From assembly GCF_016612505.1 (NCBI RefSeq), contig NZ_JAENRR010000004.1:62001-126000 (forward strand): a DNA stretch of 64,000 bases, given 5' to 3'. The notes under the pieces are model-generated. The model was not told the origin of the DNA. It was given only the letters and a program-made list of their open reading frames with translations, and did not search any database. The position numbers and the translations under genes were made by a program. The stretch's first letter is position 1. Every line of letters begins with the position of its first letter. Positions 35,937-46,109 of this stretch are shown one piece after another. Source of the DNA: Carboxylicivirga marina. Its GTDB lineage: Bacteria > Bacteroidota > Bacteroidia > Bacteroidales > Marinilabiliaceae.

Positions 35937-36926
35937 TTAACTCACTGTTTCCCACGATTGGCTTTGGGAAGAACGTAAAACGGCGTCTAATACTTTTTGA
36001 TTACAAATGGCGTCATCTTCGTCGGCTGAAGGTGGTTCGTTGTTAATTATCAAATTAGCAAAATCATTCACCATCAAGCCATACTGATCAACCGGTGGTA
36101 TCTCAATCACCCGAAGACCAAGCGCCGTTTCAACAGTAATCTTAGCAGGCACATCGGCATAAGTGTTAAAAGGCAAATGCAAGCATATTCGTCCTGCCGA
36201 AGCTACAATATCAACAACCTGAAAACTACTGGCACATGTAGAAACATTAAACGTTGCCCTGGCATTTCCAAAATCAAGTATAGCCGATGTTAATACATCA
36301 GTTCCAAAATCTGGGTGTTCATTTAATAAACTAATCACACGATTAGGTTCCCTATCGAGCAAAAAACGAGGAACAGAAATGGCATAACAACCGATATCTC
36401 TTAATCCGCCACCACCATATTCCTTAATGTTTCTAATATTAGATGCAGAAGGATTATTATAGGAAAATGAAGTATTTATATATTGCACACTTCCAATATT
36501 ATTGGTGCGAATAATATCATGTACTTTTATCCATTGTGGATGATGCTTGTACATAAACGCCTCCATCAAAACTACATTACGTTTTTGACAATACTCAACA
36601 AGCTCGCGGGCTTCATCAGCATCCATACACATTGGCTTTTCACAAAGAATGTGCTTACCTGCATCCGCTGCTTTTTTAGTCCACTCGGTATGCATATGAT
36701 TAGGCAATGGAATATATACCGCATCAATGCTTTTGTCGTTGAGCAAAGCCTGGTAACTACCGTAAGCCTGCTTAATACCAAAACGACGCGCAGCATCGGT
36801 AGCTTTTGATAAATGGCGTGAAGCAATTGCAGTAATTTCAACATTATCCAGCTCTTTGACTGGCAGTACTACACGCTTTATAAAATGATTTGAAACACTT
36901 AAAACTCCCAATCGCAACTTCTCCAT
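35937..36926 (-). CDS. Gfo/Idh/MocA family NAD(P)-dependent oxidoreductase
   Basis: The 329-residue protein has an N-terminal Rossmann domain, though the usual GxGxxG is altered to LGVLSVSNHFIKR. The EKP motif (96-98, in HILCEKPMCMD) is the family hallmark, with the lysine in catalysis. The C-terminal part GGGLRDIGCYAIS is the usual substrate-binding region. Such enzymes oxidise or reduce sugar and inositol derivatives. It starts 10 nt after the preceding large membrane-anchored protein, so the two are cotranscribed. No substrate can be given. Confidence 0.9.
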   Translation of the reverse strand: MEKLRLGVLSVSNHFIKRVVLPVKELDNVEITAIASRHLSKATDAARRFGIKQAYGSYQALLNDKSIDAVYIPLPNHMHTEWTKKAADAGKHILCEKPMCMDADEARELVEYCQKRNVVLMEAFMYKHHPQWIKVHDIIRTNNIGSVQYINTSFSYNNPSASNIRNIKEYGGGGLRDIGCYAISVPRFLLDREPNRVISLLNEHPDFGTDVLTSAILDFGNARATFNVSTCASSFQVVDIVASAGRICLHLPFNTYADVPAKITVETALGLRVIEIPPVDQYGLMVNDFANLIINNEPPSADEDDAICNQKVLDAVLRSSQSQSWETVS

Positions 36927-36936
36927 AATGCTAAAA

Positions 36937-39687
36937 TTATTCTACCTGATAGTTATAAATATAATTCTCAGAACCACCAACGATTAAATTAAACCGTGAG
37001 GCTGATGATTTAAGGAAGCCAATACTAAATCGTGAATTACCTTTTAATGGGAATCCTTTATATACTTTTCCATCTTTATTCAGAAGGAAAATATCGCCTC
37101 CATTCTTTTCTGAAACTCCGAATTTTGTATTCTGGGCCGAAAACTGATACAAATCGACATCAAGATTTATTTCATCATCGAACTCTTTATCGAATACCTC
37201 TTTCATTTTACTATTGAAGCATATTATCCGGTTATTTTCTGTTATAAGATAATGCTTTTCACCATTCATTGTAAAGACTTTTAGAGCATGATCTAATTCA
37301 ATATCAAAATTATCGGACTGAGTTACTGCGCCTGTTGCAAGATGTATTTTACTCAACAATCCATTATTATCACTGGTAACCAGGCAATCATTAGCATTAT
37401 CTTTGTTTTCAATAAAATATGGTGAGTTCTCATTTCTAACAAATTGCTTCTTGAGCTTGACTCGAATGTTGCCTTTTCTATCACAAATGTAATTACGTTT
37501 ATCATCGGCAAAAGCAATATAATCTTTCCCGTTTGAACGAAAGTGTTGCACTGGCAAAGTCACCGTTCCGTCAGTTTTACCAAACTTCCAGCCATTAATA
37601 ACGTTACCTTGACCATCGTATAAGTACACACGCCTGTTTTCACAAGCGATAAATATCCGATACTTTCGATTCTTATCATAGTCGAATACAACCATTCCAT
37701 TACTAGCCTTAGATGGTAGCTTAACCGGAAAGTTAGCAACATTGTTACCATTTCGATCTAAGAGGAATATTGAATTCCTTGTATTAAAAAGGTATTGTAG
37801 TTTATTATTACGATAGTAATCTACCTGTACAATCTCACCTTTAACTTTGCTGTCAAGCGGTTTTTTCCATAAAACACGACCACCATTACTCAGTAAATAA
37901 AGGTTATTAGCATCATCCTGCACAAGAACTTCTCGTTCTTTGGTATAATGATTTTTGACCAAAATTGGCTTATGGCTAACTGTTGAATCCAGCAGACTTT
38001 GCCAGATAGTTCGAGGTTCTGATTCGCGTGCTGGCAAATATTGTAAAAATCCTGTTGTATAAATCATATCACCAGTGCCACTCATCTGTACACCTAAACC
38101 ATAGAAATTGCTAAGTGCTTCCTTCTGATTGTCAGTAATGTCTTTAAGGAGAGGCTCAAAAAACGAACCTAATAAGGTAGAAAGATGAGCAGTTTCACAA
38201 AACATAAATAGATTTTCTCTACTCGAAAAATTACTTAAGAAGCTTTGATGTGTTCTACTTTTACTTAAGGTTTTACTAAGCATATTACTATAAATAAACT
38301 GCTCAATAAGTACCGAGGCATCTGCCATTATAATATTATCCTCATAAAAACCTATGTATTTTTGGGGCACTTTAGGAAATAATGGCTCAAAAAAATGTGA
38401 CATTAAATTATCAGGAAAGCCTTTATAAATCGAGTAACTCACTTCATTATCAGGCTGGTATTTTTTGTACACCATTGAACTACTACCTTGCTTTTGCACT
38501 TTACGCAACATTTCCAAAATCAGTTCACGACCCGTCGATTGGCTTTTTAGTTTCAACACCAACATGCCATTTGCATCAGCTTGCAAATGGTTGTAATCAT
38601 AATAAGCCAATGCTAATTCGCCACTTAAAACATTAAAAAACTCGTCTTTAGGGTTAAAACCAAACTGATTATTAACGCTTTTAATTTTTCTATCAAAATC
38701 GCCACCATCCTCATTTACCTCGTGATAATGTTCTATGCGTCTTTTTAGTTCATCGCCACTTTCTAATGTTAAAGCAATGTATGACCTTGTATTTCGTGGT
38801 AGTACATCATGCATATGTGATCGTTGTGCATGTGAATTGCGCAACAATTGACTGGTTATCCCCTTATTATTGGCGCTCATAAAACCATTCATCAGAATGG
38901 ATTCCTGATCGATATCAACATCAATTTCGGCCCAATAACTTTGCTCCTTTAAAGCTGTGACTTTGTTCTTACTTAACTTTGCAACCAGCGGCTTTACAAC
39001 GTTTGGCAATTGACTAAAATTAACAAATACATTGAGGCGAGAACCACTCCCAATGGTTTTGTATATTTGCTTGAACTCATCATTATCGGTCCACTTCTCA
39101 TCTCTTTGTTGCTGCCTGATGGATGATTCAATTAGTAAATTTGAGCTACTCAATAATAATAGTCCTTTATTAATATGACCATAAAATACATCACCTTGAA
39201 AAGTAATTTCGAAAATCGATTTCGAGTTGTATTTTCTACTAGTAACCTCGTACCCAATCTCTGGCAGATAATTGATAAAGCGCTCAATGGACAATTCCTT
39301 TTTTCGGTTGGGTATCTCAAACATTATTAGAGGGCTTACCCTTTCTTTTCCTTGAGCATGCAATGAAAAGTATAATGGTAAATCATTTAACAATTCCATC
39401 GCATTAACATCGTCATCTGTCAAAACAGAATCAAGTGATTGCAATACTTTCAAGCCATTTTCAATAAAAGAAAATTGCTTAATTTCCTTCTTAAAATCAA
39501 CCGCTTCAATCAATGAATTACGAAGTTGCCCAATACTTTGGGCTTTGACAATTACTGCCAAATCGGAAGGAATTGCGGCGAGAGAATGATTATTGTCGTA
39601 GCTTTTGCCACGATTAACTAAAATACCGATGTAAACTAATAATGTACAGCTAACAAAGACGGTTACTAATACCCAGCCTCTCTTCAT
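36937..39687 (-). CDS. Large single-pass membrane protein with DUF3352-like domain and propeller-like C terminus
   Basis: The 916-residue protein has one membrane helix at the N terminus (WVLVTVFVSCTLLVYIGILV) and no lipobox, so the rest is probably periplasmic. Residues 35-560 resemble the DUF3352-type proteins with LAAIPSDLAVIVKAQSIGQLRN and repeated FVNFSQLP, FFNVLSGELALAYYD blocks. From about 590 to 916 are propeller-like repeats (LYLLSNGGRVLWKKPL, IFLLDRNGNNVANFPVKL, VYLYDGQGNVINGWKFG). I find no catalytic motif. It may be a large scaffold or sensor. The next gene downstream is an oxidoreductase 10 nt away. Confidence 0.7.
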   Translation of the reverse strand: MKRGWVLVTVFVSCTLLVYIGILVNRGKSYDNNHSLAAIPSDLAVIVKAQSIGQLRNSLIEAVDFKKEIKQFSFIENGLKVLQSLDSVLTDDDVNAMELLNDLPLYFSLHAQGKERVSPLIMFEIPNRKKELSIERFINYLPEIGYEVTSRKYNSKSIFEITFQGDVFYGHINKGLLLLSSSNLLIESSIRQQQRDEKWTDNDEFKQIYKTIGSGSRLNVFVNFSQLPNVVKPLVAKLSKNKVTALKEQSYWAEIDVDIDQESILMNGFMSANNKGITSQLLRNSHAQRSHMHDVLPRNTRSYIALTLESGDELKRRIEHYHEVNEDGGDFDRKIKSVNNQFGFNPKDEFFNVLSGELALAYYDYNHLQADANGMLVLKLKSQSTGRELILEMLRKVQKQGSSSMVYKKYQPDNEVSYSIYKGFPDNLMSHFFEPLFPKVPQKYIGFYEDNIIMADASVLIEQFIYSNMLSKTLSKSRTHQSFLSNFSSRENLFMFCETAHLSTLLGSFFEPLLKDITDNQKEALSNFYGLGVQMSGTGDMIYTTGFLQYLPARESEPRTIWQSLLDSTVSHKPILVKNHYTKEREVLVQDDANNLYLLSNGGRVLWKKPLDSKVKGEIVQVDYYRNNKLQYLFNTRNSIFLLDRNGNNVANFPVKLPSKASNGMVVFDYDKNRKYRIFIACENRRVYLYDGQGNVINGWKFGKTDGTVTLPVQHFRSNGKDYIAFADDKRNYICDRKGNIRVKLKKQFVRNENSPYFIENKDNANDCLVTSDNNGLLSKIHLATGAVTQSDNFDIELDHALKVFTMNGEKHYLITENNRIICFNSKMKEVFDKEFDDEINLDVDLYQFSAQNTKFGVSEKNGGDIFLLNKDGKVYKGFPLKGNSRFSIGFLKSSASRFNLIVGGSENYIYNYQVE

Positions 39688-39719
39688 AATAATATATTAG
39701 ATAGGTTAAAACATGTAAT

Positions 39720-39741
39720 GTAAGGTGTTTAAACACCTTAC
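39720..39741. other. Perfect 22-bp palindrome between porZ and the DUF3352-like gene
   Basis: GTAAGGTGTTT followed by AAACACCTTAC forms an 11-bp stem with no loop excess. There is no T-run after it on the minus strand, so it is a poor terminator; it could be an operator or transcript-stability hairpin. Confidence 0.5.
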
Positions 39742-39786
39742 AAAACTACTTTTGTATGGCTAATTGGGCAAAAAAAAAGGAAGTTT

Positions 39787-42132
39787 TTATCTAACGATTA
39801 AAATTTTTGTTACTGCAGATTGCCCTCCATCTTCCGCACTTACATATACAAGATACACACCTGTTTTAACTTTTTCTCCAACCAGGTTGGTGCCATTCCA
39901 ATAAGCCTTTCCGCCAAGCGATTTGGTTTCATGTACTAACTTACCGCTTACGGTGGTGATTTTGACATTACTATTTTCAATTAATCCCGTTATGGTTATA
40001 TCGCCTGCAAAGTCTTCTCGTACTGGATTTGGGTATGCATATATTTTATTGAAGCTATCATCCCCTTCTGTTGCTTTAGCTTTATAAGATACAATACCCT
40101 TGGCAGTTCCAATAAATACTTCTCCTGAAACAGGTGAGATAGCAATACTAGTGATAGTATTCGATGGCAACGGACTATTATCTACATTAAAAGACTGATA
40201 GGTCTTTAAACCATCTTCAGAAACCAGATAAATACCAGAAGCCTCGGTTCCTATCCATTTACGATTGGCTCCATCTACAGCAATGCACGAAACCCTTTCT
40301 TCTTCTAATAGATAATCGGCCAGGTTACTTCCATCATTCCGGGGTACTTTAATTCGACTGGTTACAGGATAATCTTCTGAGAAAATGGCCCAGGGACGAT
40401 AATTTACTAAAACACCTTTATCTGTACCAAACCAGACATAGCCATTCTTGTCTTCTGCCATACTAAGAACCAGTTTGGTAATCACATTCCGATCTTCATC
40501 CCATAATTGGAACTGACCAGCATTTCTTGGATCATTAGTTACAAGGCCACTTTTATATTGATCATCACTATCATCGAGTAATGTACCATTGGGATTAATC
40601 ACCATTATCCCATGTTTATCACCTGTACCTGACATTGGTATTGGAATCCAAACAATATCATCTTTAGTGATTAGGAACTGTCCCGTACTATGAACATCAT
40701 CCGTTGTATCATAATTCATTCGATGCCATTCAGAACCAGATTTAATCACAACACCTGCATCAACCTCTGCATTGGACATCCAGATATTTCCTTTACTATC
40801 AGAAGCAATACCTCCAACTCGCACATACTTTCTTGTATCAGGATATATATCTTGCAAGCCACTATTGGTTTCATCGAAGTGTGTAATTGAGTTAACGCCT
40901 TCTATTTCATAGATACCTCCACCCCATGAACACATATAAACTGTATCATTAACACTACTTGAAGTAATTCTGATTAAATCGCGACTTGTATAGCCATTAC
41001 CGGGTGTAGTACTCTTGTAGCTATCCCATGATTCATTATTAAAATAAGAATATTCAATAGGCCTATTCAAATTATTATAAATAGCAGTTAATCCCCCAGC
41101 TGTTGAATAAACGCCTGTGCTAGTGGCATGCAAATCGAAACAATTATTTGAATAGGGCCCATTAGCCAGATAATGAACATCCTCATCATTAGAACTCATT
41201 ACTATTCCATAATTAGAATCTGCAATAAAATAAGCCTCTTCAAAACTTGAATATATAACTGACTGTGCCACTACATTATCATCAAATGTATAATCGTCAA
41301 TAGAATGTGCGAGATTGAAATTCTCATTATAAACCTCCACTCTTGTTAGTAATGAAAGTACCATTTTACCTGCATACACACTTAAGCTGCTAAATCTGTT
41401 TGAGGTTTTAATATTTGACCATTGACCATTGGCCAGGTATGAACATTGATAATTATTATTGATTTTTGAGACACTTACAATACTTCCTTCGTGCAAGTTA
41501 ACAGCAAAATGAGGAACTGATGAAGTAGAAATTAAGTTCCACCCCTCATCATACACGATTAAAGGGTCAGATAAATCAGCTTTAAGAAGCCCCCTGTCAG
41601 TTGCGGCATATAAATCACCACTATCAATAACTGTTTGATAAATCGCCAAACTCTCAGCATTATAACCTAGAAAATAGGTATCACTAATCTCTCTCTTATT
41701 AACATCAATTACAAGTAGTGCATAATCAGTACTACAATATACCTTGTCATTATACGAATAAAAATGGTTAATCTGCTTGGCTCCTTGAATTTGCTTTAGT
41801 TTAAAGTCGGGAATATTATAGACCAAATCCGTTGAAACAACATCAATATTTCCGTTAGCATATCCAATGATAAACCTATCGTCACTTATGGATTGGAGGG
41901 CAGTAATGTCAACATCGCTTAAACCATTAACTTTACTAAAAGTACGTATATCCTGATTTAACTTATTTAAAAGCATAAGTCCCATCTCACTCGAAACAGC
42001 AACGTAAGTCTCGGTCTCAGCTACATGCGATGCATTGCGATACGAAAAATGATCGCTCCATTTTGAGCTTTGAGCCACAGACAGCAAATTTGATAGCAGC
42101 GTAACTATTAAAATTAAACACCCTTTATTCAT
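39787..42132 (-). CDS. porZ: PorZ-like type IX secretion protein (propellers plus C-terminal sorting domain)
   Basis: The 781-residue protein has a signal peptide (about 1-20) followed by [17 protein letters not shown], and then [12 protein letters not shown] and [12 protein letters not shown], which are the usual opening of PorZ proteins. Two propeller-like regions cover about 30-690, with blades such as [14 protein letters not shown]. The C-terminal domain ([12 protein letters not shown]...GVYLVYVSA) is a type A sorting signal. PorZ is part of the type IX attachment complex at the cell surface and helps process and attach cargo, as known from Porphyromonas. Its start overlaps the end of rdgB by 8 nt, so the pair is translated together. 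The presence of porZ and a T9SS-tailed enzyme supports an active T9SS. Confidence 0.88.
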   Translation of the reverse strand: MNKGCLILIVTLLSNLLSVAQSSKWSDHFSYRNASHVAETETYVAVSSEMGLMLLNKLNQDIRTFSKVNGLSDVDITALQSISDDRFIIGYANGNIDVVSTDLVYNIPDFKLKQIQGAKQINHFYSYNDKVYCSTDYALLVIDVNKREISDTYFLGYNAESLAIYQTVIDSGDLYAATDRGLLKADLSDPLIVYDEGWNLISTSSVPHFAVNLHEGSIVSVSKINNNYQCSYLANGQWSNIKTSNRFSSLSVYAGKMVLSLLTRVEVYNENFNLAHSIDDYTFDDNVVAQSVIYSSFEEAYFIADSNYGIVMSSNDEDVHYLANGPYSNNCFDLHATSTGVYSTAGGLTAIYNNLNRPIEYSYFNNESWDSYKSTTPGNGYTSRDLIRITSSSVNDTVYMCSWGGGIYEIEGVNSITHFDETNSGLQDIYPDTRKYVRVGGIASDSKGNIWMSNAEVDAGVVIKSGSEWHRMNYDTTDDVHSTGQFLITKDDIVWIPIPMSGTGDKHGIMVINPNGTLLDDSDDQYKSGLVTNDPRNAGQFQLWDEDRNVITKLVLSMAEDKNGYVWFGTDKGVLVNYRPWAIFSEDYPVTSRIKVPRNDGSNLADYLLEEERVSCIAVDGANRKWIGTEASGIYLVSEDGLKTYQSFNVDNSPLPSNTITSIAISPVSGEVFIGTAKGIVSYKAKATEGDDSFNKIYAYPNPVREDFAGDITITGLIENSNVKITTVSGKLVHETKSLGGKAYWNGTNLVGEKVKTGVYLVYVSAEDGGQSAVTKILIVR

Positions 42133-42706
42133 AATTCTTTCTTAAAAACTCAATCAATTTAACAATTGCCCTACCTCTATGACTGATGTTGTTCTTCGTC
42201 ACCATATCCATTTCGGCGAATGAAACATCATAACCATCTGGTTTAAAAATTGGATCGTAGCCAAAGCCTTTCTTCCCTGAGCGTTGATGCAAAATATGAC
42301 CATTTACATATCCTTCAAACTGAAACTCTTTTCCATTTATAATTAAGGAGATAACCGTTCTAAATCGTGCCCTGCGATTTTCTATTCCTTGGAGCTTTTG
42401 TAACACCTTGTTCATATTTGCCTGGGCATCTTTTTCAATACCTGCATATCGAGCCGAATAAACACCTGGCTCACCATTCAATGCATCAATCTCTAAACCT
42501 GTATCATCAGCAAAACAATTAAGCCCATATTTTCTGTATACGTAATCAGATTTCTGTAAAGCGTTTACTTCCAAAGTATCACCAGTCTCTGGTATTTCTT
42601 CGTGGCAATTAATATCTTCTAAACTAAGTATCTTTATCTTATCTCCCAGTAGAGTTTGAATCTCTTCCAGCTTATTAAGGTTATTTGTTGCAAAAACAAG
42701 TTCCAT
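42125..42706 (-). CDS. rdgB: XTP/dITP diphosphatase (RdgB/HAM1 family)
   Basis: The 193-residue enzyme hydrolyses non-canonical purine nucleotides such as XTP and dITP, keeping them out of DNA. The start at 42706 was chosen because the family begins [14 protein letters not shown]; the longer frame upstream adds 24 residues not found in the family. Conserved blocks are all present: [24 protein letters not shown] and GFGYDPIF. It is cytosolic. It lies just ahead of porZ with an 8-nt overlap. Confidence 0.95.
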   Translation of the reverse strand: MELVFATNNLNKLEEIQTLLGDKIKILSLEDINCHEEIPETGDTLEVNALQKSDYVYRKYGLNCFADDTGLEIDALNGEPGVYSARYAGIEKDAQANMNKVLQKLQGIENRRARFRTVISLIINGKEFQFEGYVNGHILHQRSGKKGFGYDPIFKPDGYDVSFAEMDMVTKNNISHRGRAIVKLIEFLRKNYE

Positions 42707-42739
42707 GGATCGCACTTTTAAGATTAAACGATTTATATA

Positions 42740-42747
42740 CAAAAGTA
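42740..42747 (-). promoter_or_regulatory. -7 box (TACTTTTG) for the rdgB-porZ unit
   Basis: The box matches TAnnTTTG and lies 33 nt before the rdgB start, between it and the terminator of the preceding gene. No clear -33 box. Confidence 0.4.
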
Positions 42748-42775
42748 TTTTAATTGACTTAAAAAACATTGAAAA

Positions 42776-42806
42776 CAAAAAAAGACGATCGCAATGATCG
42801 TCTTTT
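42776..42806 (-). terminator. Terminator after the universal stress protein gene
   Basis: An 11-bp perfect stem (AAAAGACGATC / GATCGTCTTTT, loop GCAAT) is followed on the minus strand by TTTTGTTTTC. It lies 27 nt after the stop. Confidence 0.88.
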
Positions 42807-42832
42807 GAAATTATATTTCGAAGTAATTGAAA

Positions 42833-43666
42833 TCAACCAAAACCTCCGTAACCATATTTCATTAGGTCAGTACGAGGATTAATCACTAAAACTGGCATTT
42901 TAGCACTATTAGCAATAATATACTGCTCATATGCTCCGAGTACATAATCATGAAAAGCTATGTCGCGGGTAGTCATTACCAACACTAAGTCAGCATCAAT
43001 CTTTTCCGAAAACTGTATTGTTTCTTGCGAGAATGAAGCATCACCTTCAGACAATACTAATTCATAATCTACACCTTTCTCCTCCAGGTATTTTTTAGAG
43101 AAGACTACATTTGCTTTTGTTCTGCTATCAATAATTCCTTCTTTGGTGGCAGAAGCATAGATATAAACCTTAGGCTTTGAGAACTGATACATAAATTGTA
43201 TCCACTTAAGTTTCTCTTTATTTTCAGCCTTATAATCAATCGGAAAAACGATTTTTTGATAATCAGCGCGTTTAGGAGCTGATTGCACCACTAAATAAGG
43301 TACTTTAGAGCCAACTATAACTTTTAAAGCCCAGCTTCCTGTCAGCTTCTGTAATCCTTTCATACCGTGGGTACCCATCACAACAAGCATACAGTCCAAC
43401 TCTTCAACCACAGAATTAATGGTTTTAAAAATTGTACCTTCTTTAACTGAAGTAGATGGTAAAGCGCCCCATTTTTCTTTAATTTCTTTCGCTTGCTTAG
43501 TTATCTTCTCCTCCAATTCCGCAATTTGCTCTTCTTTCTTTGCAATATGCAGCAAATGAATATTGGCATCTAGCTCACCCGCCACCTTAATAGCATGCTG
43601 AACAGCATTGTTTGCTACTTCGGTAAAATCATAAGGAACCAGAATTGTGTTCTTTGACGTGTCCAT
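42833..43666 (-). CDS. Tandem universal stress protein
   Basis: The 277-residue cytosolic protein holds two UspA domains: residues 5-145 and about 150-270. Domain 1 starts NTILVPYDFTEVANNAV and contains the ATP-binding pattern G-x2-G-x9-G(S) in VVMGTHGMKGLQKLTGS. Domain 2 has a poorer match in VLVMTTRDIAFHDY, so it may not bind ATP. Such proteins are induced by stress and bind ATP or partner proteins. It is monocistronic, divergent from the cyclase gene and followed by a strong terminator. Confidence 0.92.
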   Translation of the reverse strand: MDTSKNTILVPYDFTEVANNAVQHAIKVAGELDANIHLLHIAKKEEQIAELEEKITKQAKEIKEKWGALPSTSVKEGTIFKTINSVVEELDCMLVVMGTHGMKGLQKLTGSWALKVIVGSKVPYLVVQSAPKRADYQKIVFPIDYKAENKEKLKWIQFMYQFSKPKVYIYASATKEGIIDSRTKANVVFSKKYLEEKGVDYELVLSEGDASFSQETIQFSEKIDADLVLVMTTRDIAFHDYVLGAYEQYIIANSAKMPVLVINPRTDLMKYGYGGFG

Positions 43667-43709
43667 AAAAAGCTCTCCTGAATGTTCTTTATTAACGGAA
43701 TAAATATAG

Positions 43710-43717
43710 TATTTTTG
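43710..43717 (+). promoter_or_regulatory. -7 box (TATTTTTG) for the cyclase-HD gene
   Basis: The box matches TAnnTTTG and lies 37 nt before the chosen ATG in the divergent gap with the universal stress protein gene. Confidence 0.4.
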
Positions 43718-43754
43718 ATTCTAATTGCAAGCAAGCGCCGATACCGATATAATT

Positions 43755-45575
43755 ATGCCGAAACGAGCAGTCAATATAACTGAATCAACCACAATACTTA
43801 TTAAAAAAAATCTTTTTGTCGCGGTTGTATACGTAGCAGCAGCAATTTTGTTTGCGAAAAATGCAAATGCACAAGTTCATTCCATTGAGATAATTGCTGA
43901 AACACCAAAGAATGAGCCTATAATTGTAGAAAACAATTTTATAAAAATTCAACAAAAATCTTTTTCTCTTCATTGGTCTAGTAACAATTCCTCATTCACA
44001 AAATATAGATATCGGTTAATTCCATACTCTCAGGAATGGAGCCAATGGTCAGAGAGGAATTCAGCTGCATTTTTTGAATTAAAAGAAGGCTCTTACCTTT
44101 TTTTACTTGAGTTACCCAATGGGCAGATAAAAGAAGCGAGCATACAAGTTGATTTGCCTATATGGAATCACACTTTGTTTTATATAGGAAGTATTGTCCT
44201 ACTTAGCTTCTTAGCTTTTGCGACTATCATTTTGCTATTTCGCCAACGAATTAGAATTATCACGCAAAACATAGAAGAAGAATTCAAAAAAGCCTTTAAT
44301 ATCAAGCAAAAAGCCCGAGAGAAAACAACAGGTGTGAATGCCAAGACGGTTAAAGCCCAAGCGCGTATTCGTTCACGCAAATATAAAAAAGTAACAGTTT
44401 TATTTGCCGATATTCAAGGCTTTACAAAAATAGTGGAACACATCAACCCGGAAACCCTGATTGATGAACTTGATCGTTTCTTTTTCTATTTTGATGGAGT
44501 TGTAGACAAATATAACATTGAAAAAATTAAGACGATTGGTGACGCTTATATGTGTGCAGGCGGTATTCCAAGTATCAATCGTACCAATCCTGTTGAAGTT
44601 ACATTGGCTGCACTTGAAATGCAAAAGTTCATGATTGACAGTAAGGTTCAGCAAAATAGCGAATTTGGCTTTTGGGAGTTAAGAATTGGACTACACACTG
44701 GCCCTGTAATTTCGGGCGAAATTGGTCGAAAAAATGTATCATTTGACATCTGGGGAGATACCGTTAATATCGCTTCACGAATGGAGAGCTCGGGTACAGC
44801 AGGCATGGTTAATATTACCGGTGTTACCTTTGAATTGATTAAGGATTTCTTCGATTGCGATTATCGAGGTAAAATGCCGATCAAGTACAAAGGTGAAACT
44901 GATATGTATTTTGTTAAGCGGATAAAAAAAGAATTATCGCAGGATGAAGATGGCATCTTCCCCAACAAAAAATTTGAGATCAAACTTCAACACATTCGTT
45001 TTGGTGATTTGGAAGAATTTATTCTCCATAAACTTGATACCGAATTAACCGAAGGCCTTTTTTATCACAATAAAGCCCACACGCAGGATGTTTTAACCCG
45101 AATTGAAATTCTTGCACGAGGCGAGAAAGTGACATCTGAAGATTTGCTAGTTCTTAAAACTGCAGCACTTTTACACGACATCGGCTTTATTGTTGAATAC
45201 AAAAACCACGAAGACAATAGCATAAGCTTTGCCAAAGAGGTATTACCTCAATATCATTATCATGATTATCAGATCGACCAGGTTGTAGAATTAATTAATG
45301 TTACCCGGGTGGCCAAGAAACCACGTAATTACCTGGAAAAAATCCTTAAAGATGCTGACTTGGATTATTTAGGTCGCGCCGACTTTATTTCGATATCAGA
45401 TAATCTGTTCAAGGAATTGAATTTTCATAATGGCAAAATGACCATTGAAGAATGGAATAAACTACAATTTGATTTTATTTCGGAACATACTTATTATACA
45501 TCTACTGCACGACAATTAAGACAGGTAAACAAAGAACGCCAATTGCAGAAGTTAAAAGTACTCATTAAGGAATAA
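43755..45575 (+). CDS. Membrane-bound class III adenylate cyclase fused to an HD domain
   Basis: With an ATG start (43755) the protein has 606 residues; a TTG ten codons upstream is less likely. Parts: signal or anchor segment (about 17-40), a Y_Y_Y-like periplasmic domain (42-135), a membrane helix (about 140-162), a coiled coil (165-210), the cyclase domain (211-385) and an HD domain (about 430-600). The cyclase metal ligands are D219 (FADIQGF) and D263 (TIGDAYM). K259 and D331 stand at the purine-specificity positions and favour ATP over GTP. N338 and R342 are the transition-state pair. The HD part keeps H438, H442, H474/D475 and H485 plus a late D535. It may make and degrade a signal, or the HD may have another substrate. 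No other cAMP gene is nearby. Confidence 0.88.
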   Translation: MPKRAVNITESTTILIKKNLFVAVVYVAAAILFAKNANAQVHSIEIIAETPKNEPIIVENNFIKIQQKSFSLHWSSNNSSFTKYRYRLIPYSQEWSQWSERNSAAFFELKEGSYLFLLELPNGQIKEASIQVDLPIWNHTLFYIGSIVLLSFLAFATIILLFRQRIRIITQNIEEEFKKAFNIKQKAREKTTGVNAKTVKAQARIRSRKYKKVTVLFADIQGFTKIVEHINPETLIDELDRFFFYFDGVVDKYNIEKIKTIGDAYMCAGGIPSINRTNPVEVTLAALEMQKFMIDSKVQQNSEFGFWELRIGLHTGPVISGEIGRKNVSFDIWGDTVNIASRMESSGTAGMVNITGVTFELIKDFFDCDYRGKMPIKYKGETDMYFVKRIKKELSQDEDGIFPNKKFEIKLQHIRFGDLEEFILHKLDTELTEGLFYHNKAHTQDVLTRIEILARGEKVTSEDLLVLKTAALLHDIGFIVEYKNHEDNSISFAKEVLPQYHYHDYQIDQVVELINVTRVAKKPRNYLEKILKDADLDYLGRADFISISDNLFKELNFHNGKMTIEEWNKLQFDFISEHTYYTSTARQLRQVNKERQLQKLKVLIKE

Positions 45576-45689
45576 ACTAACACGCATACTTCTCATAATG
45601 TATTACTTATCATTTCGATAAATCTTATACGCTCGAATCAAGTTTTAAATTAAACCAATCAGTTCTGCCTAAAAACTAATGAACTATTG

Positions 45690-45697
45690 TATATTTG
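45690..45697 (+). promoter_or_regulatory. -7 box (TATATTTG) for the bactofilin-ATP synthase cluster
   Basis: The box matches TAnnTTTG and lies 28 nt before the bactofilin ATG; no other good promoter is seen between here and atpG, where genes are closely spaced. Confidence 0.45.
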
Positions 45698-45725
45698 CTT
45701 TATTCTTAAAACTAACATTTGGAAA

Positions 45726-46109
45726 ATGGCTAAAAACTTCGAACCTGAAAATAAGTTACCCAACATGATTGGACCGGGCACAAAAATCAAAGGCGATATT
45801 GAAACCAATGGCGATATTAAAATTGACGGAACCATTGACGGAAATATTACCTCAAAAGGCAAGGTGTTAATTGGACAAAACGGAACAGTAACCGGCGAAG
45901 TAAAATGTACTAATTGTGATATCTACGGCACCTTTGAAGGGAAGTTAACAGTTAGTGAACTTCTTTCACTTAAAGCATCGAGTAAATTACATGGCGATGT
46001 TAAAACCAGCAAATTGTCCATCGAACCAGGTGCTATTTTTACTGGCACATGTAAAATGGATGACAAGGTTTCTCAACCTATTGCAGGTAGTGGTAATGTC
46101 AAAAAGTAA
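45726..46109 (+). CDS. Bactofilin (polymer-forming cytoskeletal protein)
   Basis: The 127-residue protein starts MAKNFEP; a frame opening 13 codons upstream is less likely because it would add a hydrophobic leader. The core is a right-handed beta helix of bactofilins: GTKIKGDIETNGDIKIDGTIDGNITSKGKVLIGQ, with regular glycine-ended repeats. Bactofilins polymerise without nucleotide and support cell shape, cell-wall work or positioning. The stop overlaps the next gene by 14 nt, so it is tied to the ATP synthase cluster. Confidence 0.93.
   Translation: MAKNFEPENKLPNMIGPGTKIKGDIETNGDIKIDGTIDGNITSKGKVLIGQNGTVTGEVKCTNCDIYGTFEGKLTVSELLSLKASSKLHGDVKTSKLSIEPGAIFTGTCKMDDKVSQPIAGSGNVKK

Noticed and set aside
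39720-39741. Rho-independent terminator after porZ
   Set aside because: The stem is perfect but no T-run follows on the minus strand.
43725-43754. TTG start ten codons upstream for the cyclase
   Set aside because: An ATG at 43755 gives a normal signal segment and a better distance to the -7 box.
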